DNA of 64,000 bases from Nocardioides zeae. GTDB lineage: Bacteria; Actinomycetota; Actinomycetes; Propionibacteriales; Nocardioidaceae. Made by a program: the position numbers and the translations under genes. Under the pieces are notes generated by a model. It worked only from the letters and a program-made list of their open reading frames with translations. It searched no databases and had not been told where the DNA came from. Within the stretch, counting starts at the first letter, position 1; each line of letters begins with the position of its first letter. The stretch spans positions 186,001 through 250,000 of the forward strand of contig NZ_JAAGXA010000001.1 of assembly GCF_010686755.1 (NCBI RefSeq), written 5' to 3'. Of this stretch, positions 56,288 through 63,882 are shown piece after piece.

Positions 56288-57534
56288 CAGGCGCTCCGGA
56301 AGGCGATGGCGACGTTGTGGCCGCCGAAGCCGAACGAGTTGTTGAGGGCGGCGATGTCGCCCTGGGGGAGGTCGCGCACCTTGTCGGCCAGGTCGAGGCC
56401 GACGTCCTCCGGGTCCTCGAGGTTGATCGTCGCGGGGACCGTGCGGTGGTGCAGCGCCAGGATGGTCGCGACCGACTCCAGGGCGCCGGCGGCGCCGAGC
56501 AGGTGACCGGTCATCGACTTGGTCGACGTGACCACCGCGGAGCCGGCGGCGTCGCCGAGCGCGTTGCGGATGGCCAGCGCCTCCGCGACGTCGCCCTGGG
56601 GGGTCGAGGTCGCGTGGGCGTTGATGTGGACGATGTCGCTCGCCGCGAGGTCGCCCTCGACGAGCGCGCGCTTCATCGCGCGGGTGGCGCCGAGCCCGGC
56701 CGGGTCGGGCTGCGCGATGTCGTGGGAGTCCGCGGTGACCGCGGCACCCGCGACCTCGGCGTACACCCGGGCGCCGCGCGCCTTCGCGTGCGCCTCCGAC
56801 TCGAGCACGAGCACGGCGGCGCCCTCGCCGAGCACGAAGCCGTCGCGGCCCTTGTCCCACGGCCGCGAGGCGGCCGCCGGGTCGTCGTTGCGCTTGGAGA
56901 GCGCCATCATCTGGCCGAAGGCGGCCATCGGGAGCGGGTGCACCGCGGCCTCGGTGCCGCCGACGACGACGACGTCGGCGCGGCCCAGGCGGATCAGGTC
57001 GACGCCGAGGGCGATCGACTCGTTGCCGCTGGCGCACGCGGAGACGGGCGTGTGCACGCCGGCCTTCGCGTTGACCCGCAGGCCGACCGCCGCGGCGGGG
57101 CCGTTGGGCATGAGCATCGGGATCGCGAGGGGGGAGACCCGCCGCGGGCCCGCCGCCAACAGGTTGTCGTAGTTCGACAGCAGCGTGGTGACGCCGCCGA
57201 TCCCGGACGCGACCGCCACGGCGAGCCGCTCCGGGTCGACGTCGACCTCGCCCGCCGGACCGGTGAACCCGGCGTCGGCCCACGCCTCGAGCGCCGCGAC
57301 CAGAGCGAGCTGGCCGGAGCGGTCGAGGCGGCGGGCCTTGACCCGCTCGAGCACCTCGGTCGGCTCGACCGCCACCCGGGCGGCGATGCGCGAGCCCAGG
57401 GTCTCGGCCCAGTCCTCGGTGAGCACGCGGACGCCCGAGGTTCCCTCGAGGAGCGCGTTCCAGGTGCTCGCGACGTCACCGCCCACGGGGGAGGTGGCTC
57501 CGAGGCCGGTGACGACGACGCGGGTGCTGCTCAT
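56287..57534 (-). CDS. fabF: beta-ketoacyl-ACP synthase II (FabF)
   Basis: A 415-residue condensing enzyme with the Cys-His-His triad: catalytic Cys near 167 (TPVSACASGN), His in NAHATSTPQGDVAE and His in TKSMTGHLLGAAGALE. It elongates acyl-ACP in type II fatty-acid synthesis. It lies between acpP and accD in the fabD-fabH-acpP-fabF order seen in Streptomyces. The ATG start has a clear GGATC-type leader. It is likely under FasR control through fabD. Confidence 0.96.
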   Translation of the reverse strand: MSSTRVVVTGLGATSPVGGDVASTWNALLEGTSGVRVLTEDWAETLGSRIAARVAVEPTEVLERVKARRLDRSGQLALVAALEAWADAGFTGPAGEVDVDPERLAVAVASGIGGVTTLLSNYDNLLAAGPRRVSPLAIPMLMPNGPAAAVGLRVNAKAGVHTPVSACASGNESIALGVDLIRLGRADVVVVGGTEAAVHPLPMAAFGQMMALSKRNDDPAAASRPWDKGRDGFVLGEGAAVLVLESEAHAKARGARVYAEVAGAAVTADSHDIAQPDPAGLGATRAMKRALVEGDLAASDIVHINAHATSTPQGDVAEALAIRNALGDAAGSAVVTSTKSMTGHLLGAAGALESVATILALHHRTVPATINLEDPEDVGLDLADKVRDLPQGDIAALNNSFGFGGHNVAIAFRSA

Positions 57535-57619
57535 GTGGATCCTTCGCTGGCTGGGGTACGGCGGGCGGGTCGGTCGGGCCCTGGGGGCAGGCCCCGGGTC
57601 AGCCCTGGTCAGGCTGGGA

Positions 57620-57865
57620 TCAGGCCTGGTTCTTCTCGATGAAGCTGACGGCGTCGCCGACGGTCTTCAGGTTCTTGACCTCGTCGTCGGGGATGGTGAC
57701 GCCGAACTTCTCCTCGCAGGCCACGACGACCTCGACCATCGACAGCGAGTCGACGTCCAGGTCGTCGACGAACGACTTGTCGAGCTGGACGTCCTCGACC
57801 GGGATGCCCGCGACCTCGTTGACGATGTCGGCGAGGTCGGTGCGGATCTCTTCGGTGGTGGCCAT
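57620..57865 (-). CDS. acpP: acyl carrier protein
   Basis: This 81-residue acidic four-helix protein carries the phosphopantetheine serine (Ser40) in the DVDSLSMVEVV motif. It is the carrier of growing acyl chains for FabD, FabH and FabF encoded around it. The ATG at 57865 is preceded by a GGAAGGAACCC-like ribosome site. Confidence 0.97.
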   Translation of the reverse strand: MATTEEIRTDLADIVNEVAGIPVEDVQLDKSFVDDLDVDSLSMVEVVVACEEKFGVTIPDDEVKNLKTVGDAVSFIEKNQA

Positions 57866-57929
57866 GCTGGGTTCCTTCCGGGTGGGTGGTGCAGTGAGGT
57901 GCAGCCGGGTGCTGCGGGTCGTGCTGTTC

Positions 57930-58940
57930 TCAGGGGACGACGACGACCTGTGCCGCGTAGGACAGGCCGGCGCCGAAGGCGACGAGCAGGGCGAGATCGC
58001 CCGACCGTGCCTCTCCGTCGGCGACCATGCGCGCGAGCGCCATGGGGATCGATGCCGCCGACGTGTTCCCCTGCTCGGCGATGTCACGCGCGATCCGCAC
58101 GTGCTCGGGCAGCTTCATCGCCCGGGCCATCGCGTCGGTGATGCGCATGTTCGCCTGGTGCGGCACGAACACGTCGAGGTCCTCGACGCGGATGCCGGCA
58201 CGGTCGACCGCCTGCTGCGCGGTCTTCGCCATGGCGAACGAGGCCCAGCGGAAGACCGCCGCGCCCTGCATCGCCATGAACGGGAACGAGGGGGAGTCGG
58301 AGGCGACGACGTCACGCCAGTCCGCCTTCTGGCGGATCAGGTCGTACTGCTCGCCGTCCGACCCCCAGACCACCGGGCCGATCGCCGGGGTCTCGGAGGG
58401 TCCGACCACGACGGCGCCCGCGCCGTCCGCGAAGATGAACGCGGTGCCGCGGTCGGTCGGGTCGGTCATGTCGCTGAGCCGCTCGACGCCGATCACCAGC
58501 ACGTGGCGGGCGGAGCCGCCCCGCACCATGTCGGACGCGAGGGCCACGCCGTGGCAGAAGCCGGCGCACGCGGCCGCGACGTCGAACGCCGCAGCCTGCT
58601 CCGTGCCGAGCCGGTGAGCGATTGCGGTCGCCGCCGACGGCAGGTTCAGCATGTGGCTGACGGTCGCGACGACCACGCAATCCACCTGGCGGGCGTCGAT
58701 GCCGGCGGCGGCGAGCGCCTCGCGAGCGGCCTCGACGGACATCATCTCGACGGTCTCGTCGTCGGCGGCCCAGCGCCGCTCCTTGATGCCGGAGCGCTGC
58801 TGGATCCACTCGTCACTGGAGTCGATGGCCTCGACGAGCTCGCTGTTGGGGACGACCCGACGCGGCCGGTAGGCGCCGACGCCCATGATCCGCGCGTACG
58901 CCGCGCCGCTGCCCCCCGCGAGGGTCACGCCCGCGGCCAT
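57930..58940 (-). CDS. fabH: beta-ketoacyl-ACP synthase III (FabH)
   Basis: A 336-residue thiolase-fold enzyme with the catalytic triad Cys125 (AAACAGFCHG), His in VPHQANMRI and Asn in GNTSAASIP. It starts fatty-acid synthesis by condensing acyl-CoA with malonyl-ACP; branched starters are typical for actinobacteria. The ATG overlaps the fabD stop (TCA shared), so the two are coupled. Confidence 0.96.
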   Translation of the reverse strand: MAAGVTLAGGSGAAYARIMGVGAYRPRRVVPNSELVEAIDSSDEWIQQRSGIKERRWAADDETVEMMSVEAAREALAAAGIDARQVDCVVVATVSHMLNLPSAATAIAHRLGTEQAAAFDVAAACAGFCHGVALASDMVRGGSARHVLVIGVERLSDMTDPTDRGTAFIFADGAGAVVVGPSETPAIGPVVWGSDGEQYDLIRQKADWRDVVASDSPSFPFMAMQGAAVFRWASFAMAKTAQQAVDRAGIRVEDLDVFVPHQANMRITDAMARAMKLPEHVRIARDIAEQGNTSAASIPMALARMVADGEARSGDLALLVAFGAGLSYAAQVVVVP

Positions 58941-60124
58941 CAGGCGGCGCCCGACGGGTGGAGGCGCAGGAGGGGCTGGCCCGGGGAGACCAGGTCGCCG
59001 TCCTCGACGAGCCACTCCACGACGTGGCCGCCGTGGAGGGCCTTGACCGGCGTGCGGTCGCGGAGGCTGACGATGGAGCCGATGGTCGCGTCGGGGGAGA
59101 GCACCTCGCTGGCGCCCGCCTCCTCGTCGCGCTCGAAGGTGCCCTTCGCGGGCGAGACGACCATGCGCCACGTCGGGCTGGTGGTCATGAGGGAGCGCTC
59201 GCCGTGCTTGCGCACGAAGTCGCGGGCGTCGTCGAGCTGGTCGGGCGTGTTGAGCGCGAACGTCTCGACGCCCTTCATCGCCCGCTTCGCGATGCCCGTG
59301 AGGGTGCCCGCCGGGGGCATCTCCAGCACACCGGTGACGCCGAGGTCGAGCATGGTCTCCATGCAGAGGTCCCAGCGGACGGGGTTGGCGATCTGGGAGA
59401 CGATCCGGCGCAGCACCTCCTTGCCCTCGTGCACGACGCGGCCGTCACGGTTCGAGATGACCGGGATCCGTGCGTCGTGGGTCGAGACGGCGGCAGCCAG
59501 CCCGCCGAGGTGGTCGACGGCCGGGGCCATGTGGTGGGTGTGGAAGGCGCCGGCCACGCTCAGCGGGCGCAGGCGCGCCCGTGCGGGCGCGTCGTCCGCG
59601 AACGTCGCGAGCTGCTCCATCGTGCCGGCGGCCACGACCTGGCCGGGGCCGTTGTCGTTGGCCGGCACGAGGCCGTGCTTCGCGATCGCGGCCAGCACCT
59701 CCTCGCGGTCGCCGCCGAGCACGGCGGTCATGCCGGTCGGGGTGGCCTTCGCGGCGGCGGCCATGGCGCGACCGCGCTCGCGGACGAGCACCATCGCCTG
59801 CTCGGCGGTGATCGCCCGGGCACCGGCAGCGGCGGCCAGCTCGCCCACGCTGTGGCCGGCAACCGCGCCGACCCGGTCGAACCCGTCGGCCGGGTGCGGG
59901 AAGAGCTCGAGGGCGGCGACGAGGCCCGCCGCGACGAGCAGCGGCTGGGCGACCTGCGTGTCGCGGATGGTCTCCGCGTCCGCCTCGGTGCCGTAGTGGG
60001 CGAGGTCGAGGTCGGCGACGCTGGAGAGGTACGCGAAACGCGTCGCGAACGTCGAGTCCTCCAGCCAGGGGCGGAGGAAGCCGGGAGTCTGGGCGCCCTG
60101 TCCGGGCGCGAGTACGACGAGCAC
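58940..60124 (-). CDS. fabD: malonyl CoA-acyl carrier protein transacylase FabD with lipoyl-like C-terminal domain
   Basis: A 394-residue transacylase that loads malonyl groups onto ACP. It has APGQGAQTPGF at the N-terminus, the active serine in GHSVGEL (Ser92) and the second histidine region in AGAFHTHHM. Beyond the normal FabD fold, residues about 335-394 form a biotinyl/lipoyl-like half-barrel (SIVSLRDRTPVKALHGGHVV, then WLVEDGDLVSPGQPLLRL) that lacks the modified-lysine MKM turn. The GTG at 60124 is chosen because CACAGT lies exactly six bases upstream. Confidence 0.95.
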   Translation of the reverse strand: MLVVLAPGQGAQTPGFLRPWLEDSTFATRFAYLSSVADLDLAHYGTEADAETIRDTQVAQPLLVAAGLVAALELFPHPADGFDRVGAVAGHSVGELAAAAGARAITAEQAMVLVRERGRAMAAAAKATPTGMTAVLGGDREEVLAAIAKHGLVPANDNGPGQVVAAGTMEQLATFADDAPARARLRPLSVAGAFHTHHMAPAVDHLGGLAAAVSTHDARIPVISNRDGRVVHEGKEVLRRIVSQIANPVRWDLCMETMLDLGVTGVLEMPPAGTLTGIAKRAMKGVETFALNTPDQLDDARDFVRKHGERSLMTTSPTWRMVVSPAKGTFERDEEAGASEVLSPDATIGSIVSLRDRTPVKALHGGHVVEWLVEDGDLVSPGQPLLRLHPSGAA

Positions 60125-60130
60125 CCCACT

Positions 60131-60136
60131 ACTGTG
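60131..60136 (-). promoter_or_regulatory. -10 element of the fabD operon (leaderless)
   Basis: CACAGT on the minus strand, followed by AGTGGG and the fabD GTG. Confidence 0.5.
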
Positions 60137-60189
60137 CCTTGTGGTGTTCCCACCACTCGCGCACGCCGCGAACGAAGTTGGGGGCATCG

Positions 60190-60214
60190 CCGTTGTGGAG
60201 ACCCTCCAAAACGG
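60190..60214 (-). promoter_or_regulatory. candidate FasR operator upstream of fabD
   Basis: An 11-3-11 palindrome reads CCGTTGTGGAG-ACC-CTCCAAAACGG on the plus strand, with one mismatch between arms. It is centred 78 bases before the fabD start, directly after the fasR gene, and lies in an otherwise featureless gap. In Streptomyces coelicolor FasR activates fabDHPF, and an upstream dyad is the expected site for an activator. Confidence 0.6.
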
Positions 60215-60255
60215 GGTTACTGCTCGGTCCCCGCCCTCCGACCGTCGTCGTGGGT

Positions 60256-61542
60256 TCAGGCGGTCGTCGGCCCGTGTTCCTCCCGCGTGCCCTCACGTGC
60301 ACCGTCCCGCACGCCCTGGCGGCCGAGGGCCAGGGCGATCTGCAGGGTGAAGCCGTCGCGCGGGTCGGTCGGGGTGCACCCCGTGACCTCGGCCACCTGC
60401 GCGAGGCGGTAACGCACGGTGTTGGGGTGCACGAACAGCGCCCGGGCGGTGGCCTCGATGGAGGACCGCTGCGCGAAGAAGGTCGTCAACGTCTGCACCA
60501 GCGCCGAGCGGTGCTCCGCCAGGGGACGGTGCACGTGCTCGAGGAGCTGCGCGCCGGCTCCCCGCTCGCCGGCGAGCAGCCGTTCCGGCAGGAGGTCGAG
60601 CGCGTGGACCGGCCGCGGCGCGTCGGGCCACGCCGCGGCGACCGCGTGGGCCGTGACGGCCTCGCGGGCCGACACGTGCGCCGAGGCCAGGTCCTCGACC
60701 CACGGGCCCACGACGACCGGGCCCTCGTCGAACTGGCCGAGCACCGAGGCGGCGGCACCCAGCACACCCGGCTCGTCCCCGTCCGCGTCCGTCCGCTCGC
60801 GTCCGACCCCGCCCAGCACGACCACGAGGCGGTGCCCCTGGATCGCGCACAGCACGTCGGAGACGCTGGCGAGCGCGCGGCGGCGTACCTCGCCCACCAG
60901 GTCGGGAGCCGAGCGGCTCGTCGGCACGTCGCCCACGACGACGCACACGCCGCGGCCCTGGCCCCACCCCAGCGCGCTGGCCCGCGACAGCACCTCGGCG
61001 TCGGCGTCCCCCCGCACGACGCTGTCGACGACGAGGGCCTCGAGGCGGGCGTCCCAGGCGCCGCGGAGCTCGGCGGCCCGGGCGTAGACACGCGCGGTCG
61101 CGAAGGCGAGCTCGCGCCCGTAGTGCAGCACCCCGGCGTGGACCGCCGCCCGGTCGACCGGCTCGAGGAGCGGCTCGACGTTCGCCTCGACGACGTCGAT
61201 GGCGAGGCGCACGAGGTCGACCGTCTGCTGCAGCGTGATGACCCCCGCCAGGGCCCGGGGCGCGGCGCCGAAGACGGTGCCCGCGATGGCGGTGTCGGCG
61301 GGCTGCTCCTCCCCGCCGTGGCGCCACCACTCGACGAAGCTGCGGATGCCCGCCTGGATGACGAAGCCGACCCACGAGCGGTCCTCGGCGGAGAGGTCGC
61401 GGAACCAGGCGACGTCGGACTCCATGCGCTGCGTGGCGGCCGTGCTCAGGCTGCCGAGGGCCCGTTGCAGCGCGTCGGCCGTGCGGGCGCGGTGCTCGGC
61501 GTCGTCCGCCGCCGGCGGGGGCGGGGGCGGAGGGGTGACCAC
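60256..61542 (-). CDS. fasR: PucR/CdaR-type fatty-acid synthesis regulator FasR
   Basis: This 428-residue regulator has a central PucR/GGDEF-like domain and a C-terminal helix-turn-helix (IEATARALFVHPNTVRYRLA, about 375-395) of the CdaR/PucR type. It is transcribed just upstream of fabD. The orthologue in Streptomyces coelicolor (FasR) activates the fab operon, so the same job is inferred. The N-terminus has a run of seven prolines. The start is moved to GTG 61542 because TATCCT sits six bases upstream; GTG 61566 would add eight residues. Confidence 0.88.
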   Translation of the reverse strand: MVTPPPPPPPAADDAEHRARTADALQRALGSLSTAATQRMESDVAWFRDLSAEDRSWVGFVIQAGIRSFVEWWRHGGEEQPADTAIAGTVFGAAPRALAGVITLQQTVDLVRLAIDVVEANVEPLLEPVDRAAVHAGVLHYGRELAFATARVYARAAELRGAWDARLEALVVDSVVRGDADAEVLSRASALGWGQGRGVCVVVGDVPTSRSAPDLVGEVRRRALASVSDVLCAIQGHRLVVVLGGVGRERTDADGDEPGVLGAAASVLGQFDEGPVVVGPWVEDLASAHVSAREAVTAHAVAAAWPDAPRPVHALDLLPERLLAGERGAGAQLLEHVHRPLAEHRSALVQTLTTFFAQRSSIEATARALFVHPNTVRYRLAQVAEVTGCTPTDPRDGFTLQIALALGRQGVRDGAREGTREEHGPTTA

Positions 61543-61548
61543 CGTCCG

Positions 61549-61554
61549 AGGATA
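61549..61554 (-). promoter_or_regulatory. -10 element, leaderless fasR
   Basis: TATCCT, six bases before the chosen GTG start of fasR. Confidence 0.5.
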
Positions 61555-61657
61555 GTGGTCGGTCACGTCTGCGTGACGTCTGCGTCACAGGTGCCCGCTC
61601 CCGGTGGCGGGGCTGGTTGGATGCCTGTCGTCCGGTCGTCGCGCGTGAGGAGGACCC

Positions 61658-62674
61658 GTGGCCACGATCCCGACCCCGTCCGCACCCGCCGAGGTCCGGT
61701 ACGTCGAGGTGCACGGCCACCGCCGTGCCTACGTCGTCGCCGGGGAGGGCCCCGTGCTCCTGCTCCTCCACGGCCTCGGCTGCGACCACACGACCTGGGC
61801 GCCGGTGGTGCAGGCCCTCGCCCGCACCCACACGGTCATCGCGCCCGACCTGCTCGGGCACGGCGCCTCGGCCAAGCCGCGCGCCGACTACAGCGTGGGC
61901 GGCTACGCGAACGGCATGCGGGACCTGCTCACCGTGCTCGGGGTCGACAAGGTGACCGTGGTGGGCCACAGCTTCGGCGGCGGTGTCGCGATGCAGTTCG
62001 CCTACCAGTACCCGGAGCGCACCGAGCGCCTCGTGCTGGTCGCCAGCGGGGGGCTCGGCCCCGAGGTCACCCCGTTCATCCGCGCCATCACCACCCCGGG
62101 GTTCCACCAGGCGATCGGGGCGGTCACGCTGCCGGGCGTGCGGCACGCCGTGGTCGGCACCCTCCGGCTCCTCGGGCAGGTTCCCACCAGCCACACCCGC
62201 GACCTCGGCGAGATCGCGGCGATCCTCGACACCTTCCGCGACCCGCGGGCACGGGCGGCGGTCCGGCACGTCGTGCGTCACGTGGTCGACTGGCAGGGGC
62301 AGGTCGTGACGATGGCGGACCGCGCGTACCTCACGGAGGCGATGCCCATGCTCGTCGTCTGGGGCACCGAGGACCGTGTCATCCCGGCCTCCCACGCGGC
62401 CAACGCCGCCGTCCTCGCACCACGGGCCCGGGTCGAGCTCGTGCCCGACGCCGGCCACTTCCCCCACAAGGACCATCCCGAACGGTTCGTCGCGATCCTC
62501 CAGGAGTTCGTCGCGACGACCCGGCCCGCGACGTACAGCCGTGCCCGCTGGCGTCGCTACCTCACCCAGGGGCCGGCCGCCTCGGTGGCGCAGGCGGAGG
62601 CCGGGAGCCGCCCGGTGCGGCCGACGCCGTTGCCCCGCGGTCCCCGGGCCGTGCGCGCGGCCCGCGGCGCCTGA
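61658..62674 (+). CDS. alpha/beta hydrolase
   Basis: A 338-residue alpha/beta-hydrolase fold protein with the oxyanion HGLGCDHTTW loop, nucleophile Ser in GHSFGGG (about 110), acid in GTEDRVIP and His in DAGHFPHKDHP. Probable esterase, lipase or C-C hydrolase; the substrate is unknown. The C-terminal 50 residues are basic and disordered-looking. Strong GAGGAGG site before the GTG start. Confidence 0.9.
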   Translation: MATIPTPSAPAEVRYVEVHGHRRAYVVAGEGPVLLLLHGLGCDHTTWAPVVQALARTHTVIAPDLLGHGASAKPRADYSVGGYANGMRDLLTVLGVDKVTVVGHSFGGGVAMQFAYQYPERTERLVLVASGGLGPEVTPFIRAITTPGFHQAIGAVTLPGVRHAVVGTLRLLGQVPTSHTRDLGEIAAILDTFRDPRARAAVRHVVRHVVDWQGQVVTMADRAYLTEAMPMLVVWGTEDRVIPASHAANAAVLAPRARVELVPDAGHFPHKDHPERFVAILQEFVATTRPATYSRARWRRYLTQGPAASVAQAEAGSRPVRPTPLPRGPRAVRAARGA

Positions 62675-62699
62675 GGAGAGTGCGCGCGGCCTCCGGGCT

Positions 62700-62804
62700 G
62701 CGGAAGGAAAACGCGGACCGGACGGGCTGAGCGCTCGGCGTGTCGCGGCTCGGGGTCCGCGCGTTCTTCCGCCCGTGCTGGCGCCCGTCCGCGTTTTCCT
62801 CCGC
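62700..62804. repeat. AAAACGCGGAC repeat array (three copies, inverted)
   Basis: Copy A, GCGGAAGGAAAACGCGGAC (62700-62718), faces copy C, GTCCGCGTTTTCCTCCGC (62787-62804), as an almost perfect inverted repeat. A degenerate copy B (GTCCGCGCGTTCTTCCGC, 62755-62772) lies between. A related copy occurs at 41955-41973. Confidence 0.7.
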
Positions 62805-62864
62805 CCACGGAACGTCGCCGCAGGCGGGCCGCGGGAGCGTCCTCGAAAAAGTTCTCGTGACGCG

Positions 62865-62898
62865 GGGAACATTCGGCCCCCTCGGTCCCTCCTAGTCC
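62865..62898 (+). promoter_or_regulatory. possible ECF sigma promoter
   Basis: GGGAACATT (62865-62873) resembles the ECF -35 class GGAAC. CCTAGTCC (62891-62898) would be the -10 region, about 20 bases downstream. No ordinary -10 is obvious nearer the gene. An ECF sigma factor gene lies 0.9 kb downstream, reading toward it. Confidence 0.4.
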
Positions 62899-62982
62899 AT
62901 GAGCAACGAGGACCGGCCCCCGGGGCCGGAACCCCGCAGGACACCACCCGAGACCGCACCACACCGGAGGAGATCGACATGA
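62899..62982 (+). CDS. upstream ORF coupled to the repeat protein
   Basis: A 27-residue frame, MSNEDRPPGPEPRRT onward, basic and proline-rich, ends exactly at the start of the next gene (ATGA overlap). Its first codons (ATG AGC AAC GAG) mirror those of the downstream gene (ATG AGC AAC GAC). It has no ribosome site and might be translated leaderlessly. It may only be chance, but the overlap is exact. Confidence 0.4.
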   Translation: MSNEDRPPGPEPRRTPPETAPHRRRST

Positions 62983-63773
62983 GCAACGACACCCCGACGC
63001 CCGGCACCGACAGCGCCGCCCCCGGCACGGACACGACCGTCGGCGCCGCCGGCTCGGCCTACGACACCGACGGTGACGGCCTCGTGGACACCGTCCTCGC
63101 CGACACCGACGGCGACGGCTACGAGGAGACCGCGGCGATCGACACGGACGGCGACGGCGTGATCGACACCGTGCTGGTGGACGCCGACGGCGACGGCTAC
63201 GCCGACACGGCCGTCTACGACACCGACGGCGACGGCACCCCCGACTACGCGGAGACCGACACGGACGGCGACGGCTACGTCGACACCTCCGGCTACGTCG
63301 CCGACAACGACGGCGACGGGGTCCTCGACACGGTGAGCGTCGACGGCGAGGGCGGCTACGTGTACGCCTCCAACGCGGAGCCGACGCCCCCGCCCGCCCC
63401 CAGCTCGACGGAGTACGACGCGGACGGTGACGGCTACGTCGACACCCGCGAGTCCGACACGGACGGTGACGGCTACGTCGACACGATCGAGACCGACACG
63501 GACGGCGACGGTTGGGTGGACACGGTCGCCACCGACACCGACGGTGACGGCTACATCGACACGGTCGCCACCGACACGGACGGCGACGGGTACGCCGACG
63601 TCGTGGAGACGGACACCGACGGTGACGGCTACACCGACGAGGTCGCCTACGACGCGGACGGTGACGGCTACATCGACACCGTCGAGGCCGACACCGACGG
63701 TGACGGGTACACCGACACGGTCGTGCACGACGGCGCGAGCGACAGCGGGCTGGAGAGCACGCTCGACGCCTGA
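62979..63773 (+). CDS. acidic DTDGDG-repeat protein (calcium-loop-like)
   Basis: A 264-residue protein built from about 15 copies of a 13-residue unit of the type DTDGDGYVDTVET, with one degenerate copy (VDGEGGYVYAS) in the middle around a proline-rich spacer. The DxDxDG pattern matches calcium-binding loops of EF-hand, dockerin and thrombospondin-3 type. No signal peptide or membrane segment is present; extremely acidic, few hydrophobic residues. Function unknown; calcium binding, stress or desiccation protection are hypotheses. A strong GGAGGAG site lies six bases before the ATG. Confidence 0.75.
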   Translation: MSNDTPTPGTDSAAPGTDTTVGAAGSAYDTDGDGLVDTVLADTDGDGYEETAAIDTDGDGVIDTVLVDADGDGYADTAVYDTDGDGTPDYAETDTDGDGYVDTSGYVADNDGDGVLDTVSVDGEGGYVYASNAEPTPPPAPSSTEYDADGDGYVDTRESDTDGDGYVDTIETDTDGDGWVDTVATDTDGDGYIDTVATDTDGDGYADVVETDTDGDGYTDEVAYDADGDGYIDTVEADTDGDGYTDTVVHDGASDSGLESTLDA

Positions 63774-63789
63774 TCCACCAGACCGACCC

Positions 63790-63832
63790 GTGCCGGGTCC
63801 GGAGAGCGCGGGGGGCTCGCCGGGCCCGGCAC
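63790..63832. terminator. terminator between the repeat protein and the sigma factor gene
   Basis: A 13-base stem, GTGCCGGGTCCGG (63790-63802) with CCGGGCCCGGCAC (63820-63832), one wobble pair, and a nested GAGC/GCTC pair in the loop. Confidence 0.65.
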
Positions 63833-63882
63833 CGGTGCGTCCGGGTCCGGTCGGGGCCGGTCGGGCCGCGGTGGACCCGCGG

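Larger units (their letters stand above)
62675..62978. other. 304-base non-coding region before the repeat protein
   Basis: It contains the inverted AAAACGCGGAC repeat array (62700-62804), an A-rich patch TCGAAAAAGTTCTCG, an ECF-like promoter (62865-62898), a 27-codon upstream ORF (62899-62982) and a strong GGAGGAG ribosome site for the next gene. No other gene is seen. Confidence 0.7.

Noticed and set aside
61543..61566. GTG 61566 as the start of fasR
   Set aside because: A TATCCT -10 element lies between this codon and the in-frame GTG at 61542, exactly six bases before the latter.
63058..63730. CRISPR or satellite array suggested by the repeated GACACCGACGGTGACGG pattern
   Set aside because: The repeats are in frame, vary at third codon positions and encode a continuous DTDGDG protein.
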